Assembly: GCA_963731125.1 (NCBI GenBank)
Contig: CAVSVP010000023.1
Span: 207,446-271,445, forward strand
Direction of reading: 5' to 3'
DNA from: CAVSVP01 sp963731125
GTDB taxonomy: Bacteria; Pseudomonadota; Gammaproteobacteria; Competibacterales; Competibacteraceae
DNA length: 64,000 bases
Part shown: piece after piece, positions 17,036 through 25,986 of the stretch
Position numbering within the stretch: the first letter of the stretch is position 1
Layout: every line of letters starts with the position of its first letter
Program-made: the position numbers and the translations under genes
Notes under the pieces: generated by a model
What the model saw: the letters and a program-made list of their open reading frames with translations, nothing else
Database searches by the model: none
Told to the model about the DNA's origin: nothing

Positions 17036-19212
17036 GCCAGACACCGGACTTCACCACCATGGATTATGCTCCGGAATTTGCCGTGTCCAGCTATGAACAG
17101 TGGTGTAAGGCGGCGGAGTCGGCTGCGGGAAAGCCTCTGGAAGAGCTGCTCTCGAAAACCATGGAGCTGATCGATATTAAGCCGCTCTATACCTGGGAGG
17201 ATAGCAAGGATCTGGAACATTTGGGCTTTGTCGCGGGTATTCCGCCGTTTCTGCGGGGGCCCTATTCCGCCATGTACGTGACGCGGCCGTGGACCGTGCG
17301 CCAGTACGCCGGTTTCTCCACCGCCGAGGACAGCAATGCCTTTTATCGCCGTAACCTGGCTGCCGGTCAGATGGGGCTTTCCATTGCCTTCGATCTGGCT
17401 ACGCACCGGGGCTATGATTCGGATCATCCCCGGGTGGTGGGTGATGTCGGTAAGGCCGGTGTGGCCATCGATTCCATCCTGGATATGAAAATCCTGTTCG
17501 ACGGTATTCCGTTGGACAAGATGTCCGTGTCCATGACGATGAACGGTGCCGTGTTACCAGTGATGGCTTTTTACATCGTGGCCGCCGAGGAACAGGGCGT
17601 ACCCCATGAGCAACTGACCGGCACCATTCAGAACGATATTCTTAAAGAGTATATGGTGCGCAATACCTATATTTATCCGCCGGAACCCTCGATGCGCATC
17701 ATCGGTGATATTTTTGCCTACACCGCCAAAGAAATGCCCAAGTTCAACAGCATCAGCATTTCCGGTTATCACATGCAAGAGGCGGGGGCTACCGCCGATC
17801 TGGAACTGGGCTATACCCTGGCGGATGGTCTCGAATATGTCCGCACCGGTGTGCGGGCCGGCATGGACATCGACGCCTTCGCGCCGCGCCTGTCTTTTTT
17901 CTGGGCCATCGGCATGAATTATTTTATGGAAGTGGCCAAGATGCGCGCCGGGCGCCTGCTATGGGCTAAGATTATCAAGGATTTTCAGCCCGAAAAAGAA
18001 AAATCCATGGCCTTGCGTACCCATTGTCAGACCTCCGGCTGGAGTTTAACGGAGCAGGACCCCTTTAACAATGTGACGCGGACCTGTCTTGAGGCCATGG
18101 CTGCCGCCCTGGGCCATACCCAATCTCTGCATACCAACGCCCTGGACGAGGCCATTGCCTTGCCTACGGATTTCTCGGCCCGCATTGCCCGCAATACTCA
18201 GCTTTACCTGCAGGACGAAACCGCCATTTGCAAAGTGATCGATCCCTGGGGCGGCTCCTATTTTGTGGAGGCCCTGACCGATGCTTTGGTGAAACGGGCC
18301 TGGGCGCATATTCAGGAGGTCGAGAACTTGGGAGGTATGGCCAAAGCCATCGAAACCGGACTTCCCAAGATGCGTATCGAGGAGGCTGCGGCCCGGCGCC
18401 AGGCCCATATCGATTCCGCTAAAGAGACCATTGTCGGGATCAATAAATACCGTCTGCTGAAAGAGGAGCCTCTGGAGATTCTGGATATCGACAATACTGC
18501 CGTGCGCGAGTCGCAACTACGGCGCTTAGCTAAACTCAAGGAAGAGCGCGACGAGGCCAAGGCACAGGCGGCGCTCAATGCCCTTACCCGCTGCGCCGAA
18601 ACGGGCGAGGGGAATCTCCTTGCCAAGGCCGTTGATGCCGCGCGGGCCCGGGCCAGCCTGGGCGAAATTTCCCAGGCCATGGAACAGGTATTTGGCCGGC
18701 ATAAAGCCGTTATTCGTTCTATTTCCGGCATCTACAGCAGCGAATTCGGGGAGGAAAAAGAAGTGGAAATCGTGCGTCAGATGGCTGATGAGTTTGCACT
18801 GCGGGAAGGCCGGCGGCCACGCATTCTGGTGGCTAAGATGGGACAGGACGGACACGACCGGGGTGCCAAGGTGATCGCTACGGCGTTTGCCGACCTGGGG
18901 TTTGATGTGGATATCGGCGCGTTGTTTCAGACTCCCGAAGAAGTCGCCCGCCAGGCGGTGGAAAGCGATGTCCATGTGATCGGGGTCAGTTCTCTGGCGG
19001 CCGGCCATAAGACCCTGGTGCCGCAGTTGCTGGCGGAACTCAAAAAAATGGGACGTGAAGACATTATGATCGTAGTGGGCGGTGTCATACCGGCTCAGGA
19101 TTACGGCTTTCTCAAGGCCAATGGGGCCGCCGCCATTTTCGGGCCGGGCACGGTGATTCCTGTGGCGGCCCAGAAGGTCTTGGAAGAACTCAACCAGCGT
19201 CTGGCTGCCTAG
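17032..19212 (+). CDS. mutB: Methylmalonyl-CoA mutase large (catalytic) subunit
   Basis: 726 residues. Adenosylcobalamin-dependent interconversion of succinyl-CoA and (2R)-methylmalonyl-CoA. The substrate barrel shows YAGFSTAEDSNAFYRRNLAA, GLSIAFDLATHRGYDSDHP and SMTMNGAVLPVMAFYI. The C-terminal B12 domain has DGHDRG with the cobalt-ligating His at 608, then a GVSSLAAGH loop and a VGGVIP strand. It overlaps mutA by 4 bp. The downstream MeaB/ArgK GTPase is the expected chaperone of this enzyme. Confidence 0.97.
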   Translation: MSQTPDFTTMDYAPEFAVSSYEQWCKAAESAAGKPLEELLSKTMELIDIKPLYTWEDSKDLEHLGFVAGIPPFLRGPYSAMYVTRPWTVRQYAGFSTAEDSNAFYRRNLAAGQMGLSIAFDLATHRGYDSDHPRVVGDVGKAGVAIDSILDMKILFDGIPLDKMSVSMTMNGAVLPVMAFYIVAAEEQGVPHEQLTGTIQNDILKEYMVRNTYIYPPEPSMRIIGDIFAYTAKEMPKFNSISISGYHMQEAGATADLELGYTLADGLEYVRTGVRAGMDIDAFAPRLSFFWAIGMNYFMEVAKMRAGRLLWAKIIKDFQPEKEKSMALRTHCQTSGWSLTEQDPFNNVTRTCLEAMAAALGHTQSLHTNALDEAIALPTDFSARIARNTQLYLQDETAICKVIDPWGGSYFVEALTDALVKRAWAHIQEVENLGGMAKAIETGLPKMRIEEAAARRQAHIDSAKETIVGINKYRLLKEEPLEILDIDNTAVRESQLRRLAKLKEERDEAKAQAALNALTRCAETGEGNLLAKAVDAARARASLGEISQAMEQVFGRHKAVIRSISGIYSSEFGEEKEVEIVRQMADEFALREGRRPRILVAKMGQDGHDRGAKVIATAFADLGFDVDIGALFQTPEEVARQAVESDVHVIGVSSLAAGHKTLVPQLLAELKKMGREDIMIVVGGVIPAQDYGFLKANGAAAIFGPGTVIPVAAQKVLEELNQRLAA

Positions 19213-19245
19213 GCGGGAACCTTTTATTGTTCCTCTTGGCGAATT

Positions 19246-19404
19246 CCCCCTCACCCCAACCCTCTCCCACCAGGGGAGAGGGAGTTAAGTCTTTGAATTA
19301 AAATATTTATTTCCCCTCCTCTTGAAAGGAATAGGGAGTTAAGCGATTGATGCTAAAAGATTTATTCCCTCGCCCCTTGAAGGGGTGAGGGTGAGGGTGA
19401 GGGG
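19246..19404. repeat. Second locus of the CCCTCACCCC-type intergenic repeat
   Basis: Copies of the CCCTCACCCCAACCCTCTCC repeat (19246-19287) and its complement-like derivative with GGGTGAGGGTGAGGG (19383-19403) flank an AT-richer core. The same lead-in occurs at 13676. They fill the 261-bp gap between mutB and the GTPase gene, where no gene is seen. Confidence 0.7.
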
Positions 19405-19473
19405 TCTTTGAAGTATTTGATTTGTAAACAATGGCCAAGATCCAGCTTAGCACAAGACAACCGGATATTGCTC

Positions 19474-20604
19474 ATGTCTCAAAAAAACCATAGACCCGAC
19501 TGGACACCCGGGGATGCCGGTGCTGAATTTACCACCCAGGTAACAGCAGGCGTGGCGGGTGGTCACGATGGCATGCCCAGCCAGACCGATAAGGCGACGT
19601 CCGCACCGACCATGCCCCGGCGGCGCCGTCTGACGGTGGAGGAGTACGTCCAGGGCGTGCTGGAAGGAAATCGCAACGTGCTGGCTCAGGCCATTACCCT
19701 GGTGGAGAGCAATGCGCCGGCCCATCTGGAGATGGCTCAGGAAGTTCTGCGCCAGCTGCTGCCGCACACCGGCAATTCCATTCGCATCGGGATTACGGGG
19801 GTGCCTGGCGTGGGCAAAAGCACGTTTATCGAGGTCCTGGGAATGTTTCTGTGTGAGCAGGATCATCGGGTGGCGGTACTGGCAGTGGATCCTAGCAGCA
19901 CCGTGACCCGGGGTAGCATCCTGGGGGATAAGACCCGGATGGAAAAGCTATCCCAAGATCTCAGGGCGTTCATTCGGCCTTCGCCTTCCGGCGGCACCCT
20001 AGGCGGCGTGACCCGGAAGAGCCGGGAAACCATGCTGGTCTGCGAGGCCTTCGGTTTCGATGTCATTCTGGTGGAGACGGTGGGGGTCGGGCAGAGCGAA
20101 ACCACGGTGCGCTCCATGGTGGATTTCTTTCTGCTATTAATGCTGACCGGGGCGGGTGACGAACTGCAGGGGATCAAAAAAGGTATTATGGAGTTGGCCG
20201 ATGCACTGTTAATTAACAAGGCCGATGGTGAAAATAAACTCCGTGCCAAAGCGGCGAAGACGGACTACAACCGGGCTTTGCACTATTTGGCTCCCGCCAC
20301 GGAAGGCTGGCGTACCCGGGCCTACACCTGTTCTGCACTCAGCGGCGAGGGTATCAAGGAGATCTGGGAGGTGATTGAGGAATTCCGCCGCCAGACCACG
20401 GCCTCTGGGGTTTTTGAAAAACGCCGCCAGAGTCAGATTTTGGATTGGGTGTATGCCATGGTTGAGGAACATCTGCGCAAGAGTTTCTTCGCTCATGGTG
20501 GAGTAAAAGATATCCGTGCCGAGGTGGAACACGCGGTAGTGGAAGGGCATATACCGCCCACCGTAGCGGCCCAGGAATTAATCAAAAAATACGAGGGGAG
20601 TTAA
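19474..20604 (+). CDS. MeaB/ArgK-type G3E GTPase, chaperone of methylmalonyl-CoA mutase
   Basis: 376 residues from ATG 19474. Walker A is GVPGVGKST and the second motif VAVLAVDPSSTVTRGSILGD is the signature of MeaB/ArgK/MMAA proteins; VETVGVGQSETTVRSMVD and LINKADG complete the G motifs. These GTPases load intact adenosylcobalamin into mutases and protect or reactivate them. There is an unusual N-terminal tail of some 70 residues before RRRLTVEEYVQG. Later ATGs at codons 34 and 47 are possible starts, since the ribosome site at 19474 is weak. A paralogue lies at 27999. Confidence 0.92.
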   Translation: MSQKNHRPDWTPGDAGAEFTTQVTAGVAGGHDGMPSQTDKATSAPTMPRRRRLTVEEYVQGVLEGNRNVLAQAITLVESNAPAHLEMAQEVLRQLLPHTGNSIRIGITGVPGVGKSTFIEVLGMFLCEQDHRVAVLAVDPSSTVTRGSILGDKTRMEKLSQDLRAFIRPSPSGGTLGGVTRKSRETMLVCEAFGFDVILVETVGVGQSETTVRSMVDFFLLLMLTGAGDELQGIKKGIMELADALLINKADGENKLRAKAAKTDYNRALHYLAPATEGWRTRAYTCSALSGEGIKEIWEVIEEFRRQTTASGVFEKRRQSQILDWVYAMVEEHLRKSFFAHGGVKDIRAEVEHAVVEGHIPPTVAAQELIKKYEGS

Positions 20605-20654
20605 GGGGGGTGATGCTAAAAGATGTTTACCTTTGCATTCTTTAGGGGAAATTG

Positions 20655-22433
20655 ATGCTCGCTAAACCTAAATCAGACGTGTTTCATTTTATCCTGATTA
20701 AACCGTCTCATTACGACGACGACGGCTATGTTATTCAGTGGGTACGTTCGTATATTCCCTCGAACACGCTGGCAACACTCTATGGCTTGGCGTTGGACTG
20801 TGCCGAACGTCGCGTGCTTGGCGGCGAGGTGGCCATCGCGTTGAGCGCTTACGATGAAACCAATACCCGCATTAAGGTTGGGAACATCGTCAAGAAGATA
20901 CGCCAATCCGGTGGCCGGGGACTGGTCGGGCTGGTTGGCGTGCAAACCAATCAATTTCCACGGGCCATGGATATCGCCCGCCGGTTTCGAGCTGCGGGCA
21001 TACCCGTTTGTATCGGGGGCTTTCACGTCAGCGGCTGTCTGGCCATGCTGCCGGAAATGCCGGCGGATCTGCAGGAAGCGCTGGATCTGGGTATTACCTT
21101 GTTTGCCGGCGAGGCGGAAGGCCGTCTGGAAGTTTTGTTGCAGGATGCTTATCGCCGCGAGATGAAACCGCTATACCATTATATGAACGAGTTGCCCGGG
21201 CTGGCGGGCGCTCCGGTGCCCTACCTGCCGGCCAGCCGGATCAAAAAAACCGCCGGTACCCGAACCAGCTTCGATGCCGGACGAGGCTGCCCGTTCCTGT
21301 GCAGCTTCTGCACCATTATCAACGTCCAGGGACGCCAGTCCCGCTATCGCAGCGCCGACGACGTGGAACGGATTGTGCGCACCAATATGGCTCAAGGGAT
21401 CAATAGCTTTTTTATCAGCGACGACAACTTTGCCCGCAATCGCGACTGGGAACGGCTCTTCGACCGGTTGATTTATCTACGCGAGATGGAAGGCCTGGTA
21501 GCGAAATTTATTATCCAGGTGGACACCATGTGCCATAAGATTCCGGGGTTTATCGAAAAAGCCGGCCGTGCGGGTGTGAACCGGGTGTTTATCGGGCTGG
21601 AAAATATCAATCCCCAGGCGCTGAACGCGGCGCGCAAAGGCCAGAACCGTATCACCGAATACCGGGCGATGCTGCAAGCCTGGCATAACGTCGGGGTGAC
21701 CACCTACGCCGGTTATATTCTCGGGTTTCCGGACGATACGCCGGAAACCATTGTCCGCGATATCGAGATCATTCAGCGTGAACTGCCTATCGATCTGCTG
21801 GAATTTTTCATTCTGACTCCCTTGCCCGGCTCGGCGGATCACAAGAAGCTTTATGAGCAAGGGGTCGCGATGGATCCGGACATGAATCACTATGATCTCG
21901 AGCATGTCACTACCGCCCACCCCAAAATGACCAAAGCAGCGTGGCAGTCTGCCTACCGACTGGCCTGGGACAGTTACTATACGCCGGCCCATGTAGAAAC
22001 TTTAATTCGCCGGGCCAGGGTGCGTGGTGTTCAGCCCCGCCGGATGATGAAAAAGCTGCTGACTTTTTACGGTTTCAACAAATACGAGCAGTTACACCCC
22101 CTGGAAGGCGGGTTCTTCCGGCGCAAGTATCGCCGCGATCGGCGCTCCGGGATGCCGCTGGAAAATCCGCTGGTTTTTTATGCTCGTTACGGGTGGGAAA
22201 TCCTGAACAAATACACCCGTTTCCTGGGGATGGTGTGGCGTTATCACCGCATTTGCCGCCGCGTCGAAAAAGAGACATGTACCTACGAAGATCTTGCGTT
22301 AATCCCGGTGCAAGCGGATGAAATGGACACGCTGCATCTCTTTACGGCGACGGCCGCCGCTAGAGCGGTGGTCGATAAGTCGCGCCAGCGGCAAACCGTG
22401 CGCAGGAACGTGGTGGCGCCGGCCGCTGAGTAA
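20655..22433 (+). CDS. B12-binding-type radical SAM protein
   Basis: 592 residues from ATG 20655 with AGGGGA upstream. The N-terminal 160 residues look like a B12-binding Rossmann fold (GLVGLVGVQTNQFPRA, VCIGGFHVSGCLAML, FAGEAEG). The radical SAM CX3CX2C motif is at C212/C216/C219, followed by SDDNFARN and GLENINPQALNAARKG, then ILGFPDDTPETI. A C-terminal helical region of about 150 residues has no recognisable domain. Substrate unknown; relatives are annotated as methyltransferases, hopanoid or pigment enzymes. Its position between the two B12-dependent mutase operons is suggestive but does not prove a shared pathway. Confidence 0.85.
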   Translation: MLAKPKSDVFHFILIKPSHYDDDGYVIQWVRSYIPSNTLATLYGLALDCAERRVLGGEVAIALSAYDETNTRIKVGNIVKKIRQSGGRGLVGLVGVQTNQFPRAMDIARRFRAAGIPVCIGGFHVSGCLAMLPEMPADLQEALDLGITLFAGEAEGRLEVLLQDAYRREMKPLYHYMNELPGLAGAPVPYLPASRIKKTAGTRTSFDAGRGCPFLCSFCTIINVQGRQSRYRSADDVERIVRTNMAQGINSFFISDDNFARNRDWERLFDRLIYLREMEGLVAKFIIQVDTMCHKIPGFIEKAGRAGVNRVFIGLENINPQALNAARKGQNRITEYRAMLQAWHNVGVTTYAGYILGFPDDTPETIVRDIEIIQRELPIDLLEFFILTPLPGSADHKKLYEQGVAMDPDMNHYDLEHVTTAHPKMTKAAWQSAYRLAWDSYYTPAHVETLIRRARVRGVQPRRMMKKLLTFYGFNKYEQLHPLEGGFFRRKYRRDRRSGMPLENPLVFYARYGWEILNKYTRFLGMVWRYHRICRRVEKETCTYEDLALIPVQADEMDTLHLFTATAAARAVVDKSRQRQTVRRNVVAPAAE

Positions 22434-23083
22434 AATTTAAAAAGATTTTATCTGCTGCAGTTGCGTAAGAACTGACCGGGATCGGTGATCCCGGTCACGT
22501 CGGCTTACCTGAGCTGGCAAGCCGGGGCATCAGCGCTTTTTCAGGATTTTATTCGGAAATGGGTTCGACAGCCGCATCGCTTACCAAATTATTTGATATG
22601 CGTCAATCGTTCTAAAATTTAATCTTGCACCCCCAATCGGGTTGGCTTGATAATTGGTAATAATAAAGTTATCACATTATTTTCGTGAATTTAACTTCCG
22701 TTAATAAATTTGACATGCTGCAATGCGACATGTTAAAAAACAATAATCCCATAATAACGCTAAGGTTCGATCTGCTGCGATGCAGTATGCTGCGAAAAGC
22801 AAAGGCATGTGACGGCGACTATAATGTTAAATACGATAAACACACCTCTGGCAAATGCCACCCTTATAACAAGCCAGCCGCTTTTGGCAAGCAATCAGCA
22901 ACCCGCTTTTCTTATCATTAGGCTTTCGGTTAATACTATCTCTGCTGGCTGCTTACAGGGCGGGGATAAAGGTGTCGGCGCAGCAGCCCATCGCAACCGG
23001 ATGTCGGCGCGGGTAATTTCCGGCGCGCGTTATTTAGCAGCGACCCACTCCCTATATTCACTACGACCTTAAAGGGGGTCAGT
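22434..23083 (+). promoter_or_regulatory. 650-bp upstream region of the ethylmalonyl-CoA operon
   Basis: AT-rich gap without a credible gene. A perfect 11-bp stem (TGACCGGGATC, loop GGT; 22473-22497) and a second stem CGGCTT/AAGCCG (22501-22524) follow the radical SAM gene and may end its transcript, though no T-tract follows. Further on, TTGACA (22709-22714) lies 17 bp before TTAAAA. The word GCTGCAATGC at 22717 and GCTGCGATGC at 22774 recur from the mutase leader (14680). TATAAT is at 22820 without a good -35. The promoter is unproven. Confidence 0.35.
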
Positions 23084-24796
23084 ATGTCCGAACACCAGGC
23101 GGAAACACTCATGCGGCAGGCCAGTCAGGCTTTGGATGCCGCCCAGAAGACACTCGCTATCGTCTTGGCAAGCCTAAAAGACCGCACTCAGGAAGATGGC
23201 AAAATTTCGGCAGCTAAGATCGATCGCTATCAGGTAGTTGCCTACGATGCAGCGCTTTCATCGGCAGAAGCCGCCGCTGCGAAATTCATTCTCGACTACG
23301 CTGTAAAGGCTCGGAAAGCGACCGGCGCTAGCGCTGCATCAGCCACCCTCGAAGAACGTTTTGCCCTGCTTTTCACCGCCGAAGCGATTCATTCGATCCG
23401 CTCTCGGCTGCTGGCAAGACCCGATGAGTTTGGCTTAAGCCGCACTAAGCTAGCCTCGCTGGTGGAGAGTGCAGCCGTGGAGCAATTCTGCGCGGCGCAG
23501 TTGGCCGCCGAGAATATCGCCGCATTGGGCGAGGCCGTTTGTGAACTGGATGGTCAGACCGGTGCCTATCTGCTCAATGAAGACCATGTGATGATGCAGG
23601 ATACCTTCCGGCGGTTTGCCAATGATGTGGTAATGCCTCTGGCCAAAGAGATTCACCAGAAAGATCTTCTGATTCCCGAGGAGATCCTCAGTCAGGTGAG
23701 CGAATTAGGCTGTTTTGGCCTATCCATTCCCCAGCGTTTCGGCGGTCTGCAAGACGATGAACAAGAAGACAACATGGGAATGATCGTGGTCACGGAAGAA
23801 TTATCCCGGGGTTCCTTGGGGGCGGCAGGGAGTTTGATCACGCGTCCGGAGATCCTGGCGCGGGCATTATTGAAAGGAGGCACCGAGGAGCAGAAAGAAA
23901 AATGGTTGCCGCAATTGGCGGCCGGTGATCCCTTATGCGCCGTGGCGGTTACGGAACCTAATTACGGATCCGACGTGGCCAATATGAAGGTGAAAGCTGC
24001 TAAGACCGAGGGTGGTTGGCTGCTGAACGGTGCCAAGACCTGGTGTACCTTTGGCGGCAAGGCCGGATTGTTATTAGTCCTGGCACGCACCAATCCCGAT
24101 TCCTCACTGGGTCACCGGGGGCTGTCCATGTTTCTGGTGGAAAAACCCACTTACGACGGCCATGAATTCAATTACCAGCAGGAGGGCGGCGGCACGTTGA
24201 GCGGCAAGGCCATTGCCACTATCGGTTACCGCGGCATGCACTCCTTTGAGATGTTTTTCGATGACTTCTTTGTGCCCGAGGAAAATCTACTCGGCGGTCC
24301 AGAAGGGGAAGGTAAGGGGTTTTATTTTACCATGGCAGGCTTTTCCGGAGGCCGCATTCAGACGGCGGCCCGGGCAGTGGGAGTGATGCAGGCCGCCTAT
24401 GAACGCGCCGTATCTTACGCCAAGGAGCGCGTTGTCTTTGGCAAGCCGATTGCCGATTACCAGCTGACTCAGGTAAAACTGGCGCGCATGGCCGCTTATC
24501 TGGTGGCGAGCCGGCAATTTACCTATGCCGTTGGTCGGCTGATGGACCAGGGCAAGGGTGATATGGAAGCCAGTATGGTGAAGTTTTTTACGTGTAAAAC
24601 CGCCGAGTGGGTAACCCGGGAGGCCATGCAAATCCATGGTGGTATGGGCTATGCGGAGGAGGCGGCGGTGAGCCGTTATTTCGTGGACGCTCGGGTGCTC
24701 TCTATCTTCGAAGGGGCGGAAGAGACCCTGGCGCTGAGAGTGATTACTCCCGCGTTGGTCAAGAGCGCCAAGGACAAACAAGCCCTAGAGGAGTAG
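23084..24796 (+). CDS. mcd: Acyl-CoA dehydrogenase, probable (2S)-methylsuccinyl-CoA dehydrogenase
   Basis: 570 residues. An N-terminal extension of about 165 residues, typical of methylsuccinyl-CoA dehydrogenases, precedes a full acyl-CoA dehydrogenase (FRRFANDVVMPLAKEIHQKD, CAVAVTEPNYGSDVANM, TWCTFGGKAGL, GGRIQTAARAVGVMQAAYE, QIHGGMGYAEE, FEGAEETLALR). It would oxidise methylsuccinyl-CoA to mesaconyl-CoA using FAD and pass electrons to ETF. The following four genes are the other ethylmalonyl-CoA pathway enzymes, which makes this assignment strong. First gene of the operon, 4 bp before mch. Confidence 0.9.
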   Translation: MSEHQAETLMRQASQALDAAQKTLAIVLASLKDRTQEDGKISAAKIDRYQVVAYDAALSSAEAAAAKFILDYAVKARKATGASAASATLEERFALLFTAEAIHSIRSRLLARPDEFGLSRTKLASLVESAAVEQFCAAQLAAENIAALGEAVCELDGQTGAYLLNEDHVMMQDTFRRFANDVVMPLAKEIHQKDLLIPEEILSQVSELGCFGLSIPQRFGGLQDDEQEDNMGMIVVTEELSRGSLGAAGSLITRPEILARALLKGGTEEQKEKWLPQLAAGDPLCAVAVTEPNYGSDVANMKVKAAKTEGGWLLNGAKTWCTFGGKAGLLLVLARTNPDSSLGHRGLSMFLVEKPTYDGHEFNYQQEGGGTLSGKAIATIGYRGMHSFEMFFDDFFVPEENLLGGPEGEGKGFYFTMAGFSGGRIQTAARAVGVMQAAYERAVSYAKERVVFGKPIADYQLTQVKLARMAAYLVASRQFTYAVGRLMDQGKGDMEASMVKFFTCKTAEWVTREAMQIHGGMGYAEEAAVSRYFVDARVLSIFEGAEETLALRVITPALVKSAKDKQALEE

Positions 24797-24800
24797 ACCG

Positions 24801-25973
24801 ATGTCTGTGTCGATTGCATTGGACCAGCAACCGGAACTGGCGGAAACCCTGGCCGTTGATCTCGAGCGGGTGCGAGCACCCCAGTATGGGCGTTATCTGG
24901 ATGAGTTCGTGCCGGGTCAGGTCTTCGTTCAGCCCCGTGGGTTCAGCTTTACGCGGGCGGCCATGTTGGATTTCGCCCGCACCTTTATGCAAGCCAATCC
25001 CCTTTACCTCAATACCGAGTACGCCAAGGCCCACGGGTTTCCGGACCTACCCGCCAGCCCTCAAATGATCTTTAACGTGGTGCTATCCCTCGGGGTGCAG
25101 AACGATTCCGAGAAGGCCATTGCGAATCTGGGTTACTACAACGTACAGTTCCTGCGTCCGGTCTACGCCGGCGACACGCTGCGGGCCTATACTCGGGTCG
25201 TCGATCGTAAGGAGCGGGGGGCGGATAAACCCGGCATTGTGCTGATCCGTACTCTGGGCGTTGACCAGGACGGCCAAGTGGTTCTCCAATACGAGCGCAA
25301 GATTATGGTCTCCTGGCGAGGCCAACGTCCTGCCACGACACCCGCGCCGAGCGAACCCGTGGAGTTTCCCTGGGTGGAATCGCCCACCCTGGAAGTGCCG
25401 TTAACCAGCAGAGCATTTCCGACTCAGCTGACCGGACCCAACACCTATGTCGAGGATTTTACGCCCGGCGATATTATTGTTCACCCGAACGGACGCACGA
25501 TCACCGATGAGCATATGGCGCTGACTTATCTGGTGGGCAATACCCATCCGCTGCACTTCGACCGGGTGTATAGCACCGGGTTGTCCGGCAAGATGAGCGG
25601 TGAGCCCATCGTCTATGGGGGCTTGGTGTTCGCTTGGCTGGAAGGGCTTGCCAGTCGCGATATCAGCGAAAATGCCCTCTGGGAACTCGGTTTTACGGAA
25701 GGCTACCACACCCAGCCTGCGGTTTCCGGCGATACGGTAGCCGCCCTATCACGGGTGCTGGCCGTCGAATCGCTGCCGGACAATGCTCGGGCAGGGATCG
25801 TTACCTTCCAATTCATCGGCGTAAAAAACATCAGTGCCGCCGATGCACTGGACACTTTCGGCGCTGAGCTATTTATCAAGGAAAACAGTAAACAAACGCT
25901 GGGTGAGGAAAAGATAAGTCAGAAAATCTTTGAAATCGAGCGCCGTCTGCTACTCAAACGCCGCCCCCAATAA
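24801..25973 (+). CDS. mch: Mesaconyl-CoA hydratase (MaoC-like double hot-dog)
   Basis: 390 residues. Two MaoC-type hot-dog halves can be seen: FVPGQVFVQPRGFSFTRAAM with NPLYLNTEYAKAHGFPDLPA, then DFTPGDIIVHPNGRTITDEH with GNTHPLHFDRVYS and EPIVYGGLVFAW. It would hydrate mesaconyl-CoA to beta-methylmalyl-CoA. GAGGAG precedes ATG 24801. It sits between the dehydrogenase and ethylmalonyl-CoA mutase genes, as expected for the ethylmalonyl-CoA pathway. No malyl-CoA lyase, which would use the product, is in the window. Confidence 0.92.
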   Translation: MSVSIALDQQPELAETLAVDLERVRAPQYGRYLDEFVPGQVFVQPRGFSFTRAAMLDFARTFMQANPLYLNTEYAKAHGFPDLPASPQMIFNVVLSLGVQNDSEKAIANLGYYNVQFLRPVYAGDTLRAYTRVVDRKERGADKPGIVLIRTLGVDQDGQVVLQYERKIMVSWRGQRPATTPAPSEPVEFPWVESPTLEVPLTSRAFPTQLTGPNTYVEDFTPGDIIVHPNGRTITDEHMALTYLVGNTHPLHFDRVYSTGLSGKMSGEPIVYGGLVFAWLEGLASRDISENALWELGFTEGYHTQPAVSGDTVAALSRVLAVESLPDNARAGIVTFQFIGVKNISAADALDTFGAELFIKENSKQTLGEEKISQKIFEIERRLLLKRRPQ

Positions 25974-25986
25974 AGGAGGTCTAATA

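Noticed and set aside
22685..23072. Short plus-strand ORFs in the gap before the methylsuccinyl-CoA dehydrogenase gene
   Set aside because: No ribosome sites, AT-biased composition and no recognisable protein pattern; the region is better read as regulatory.
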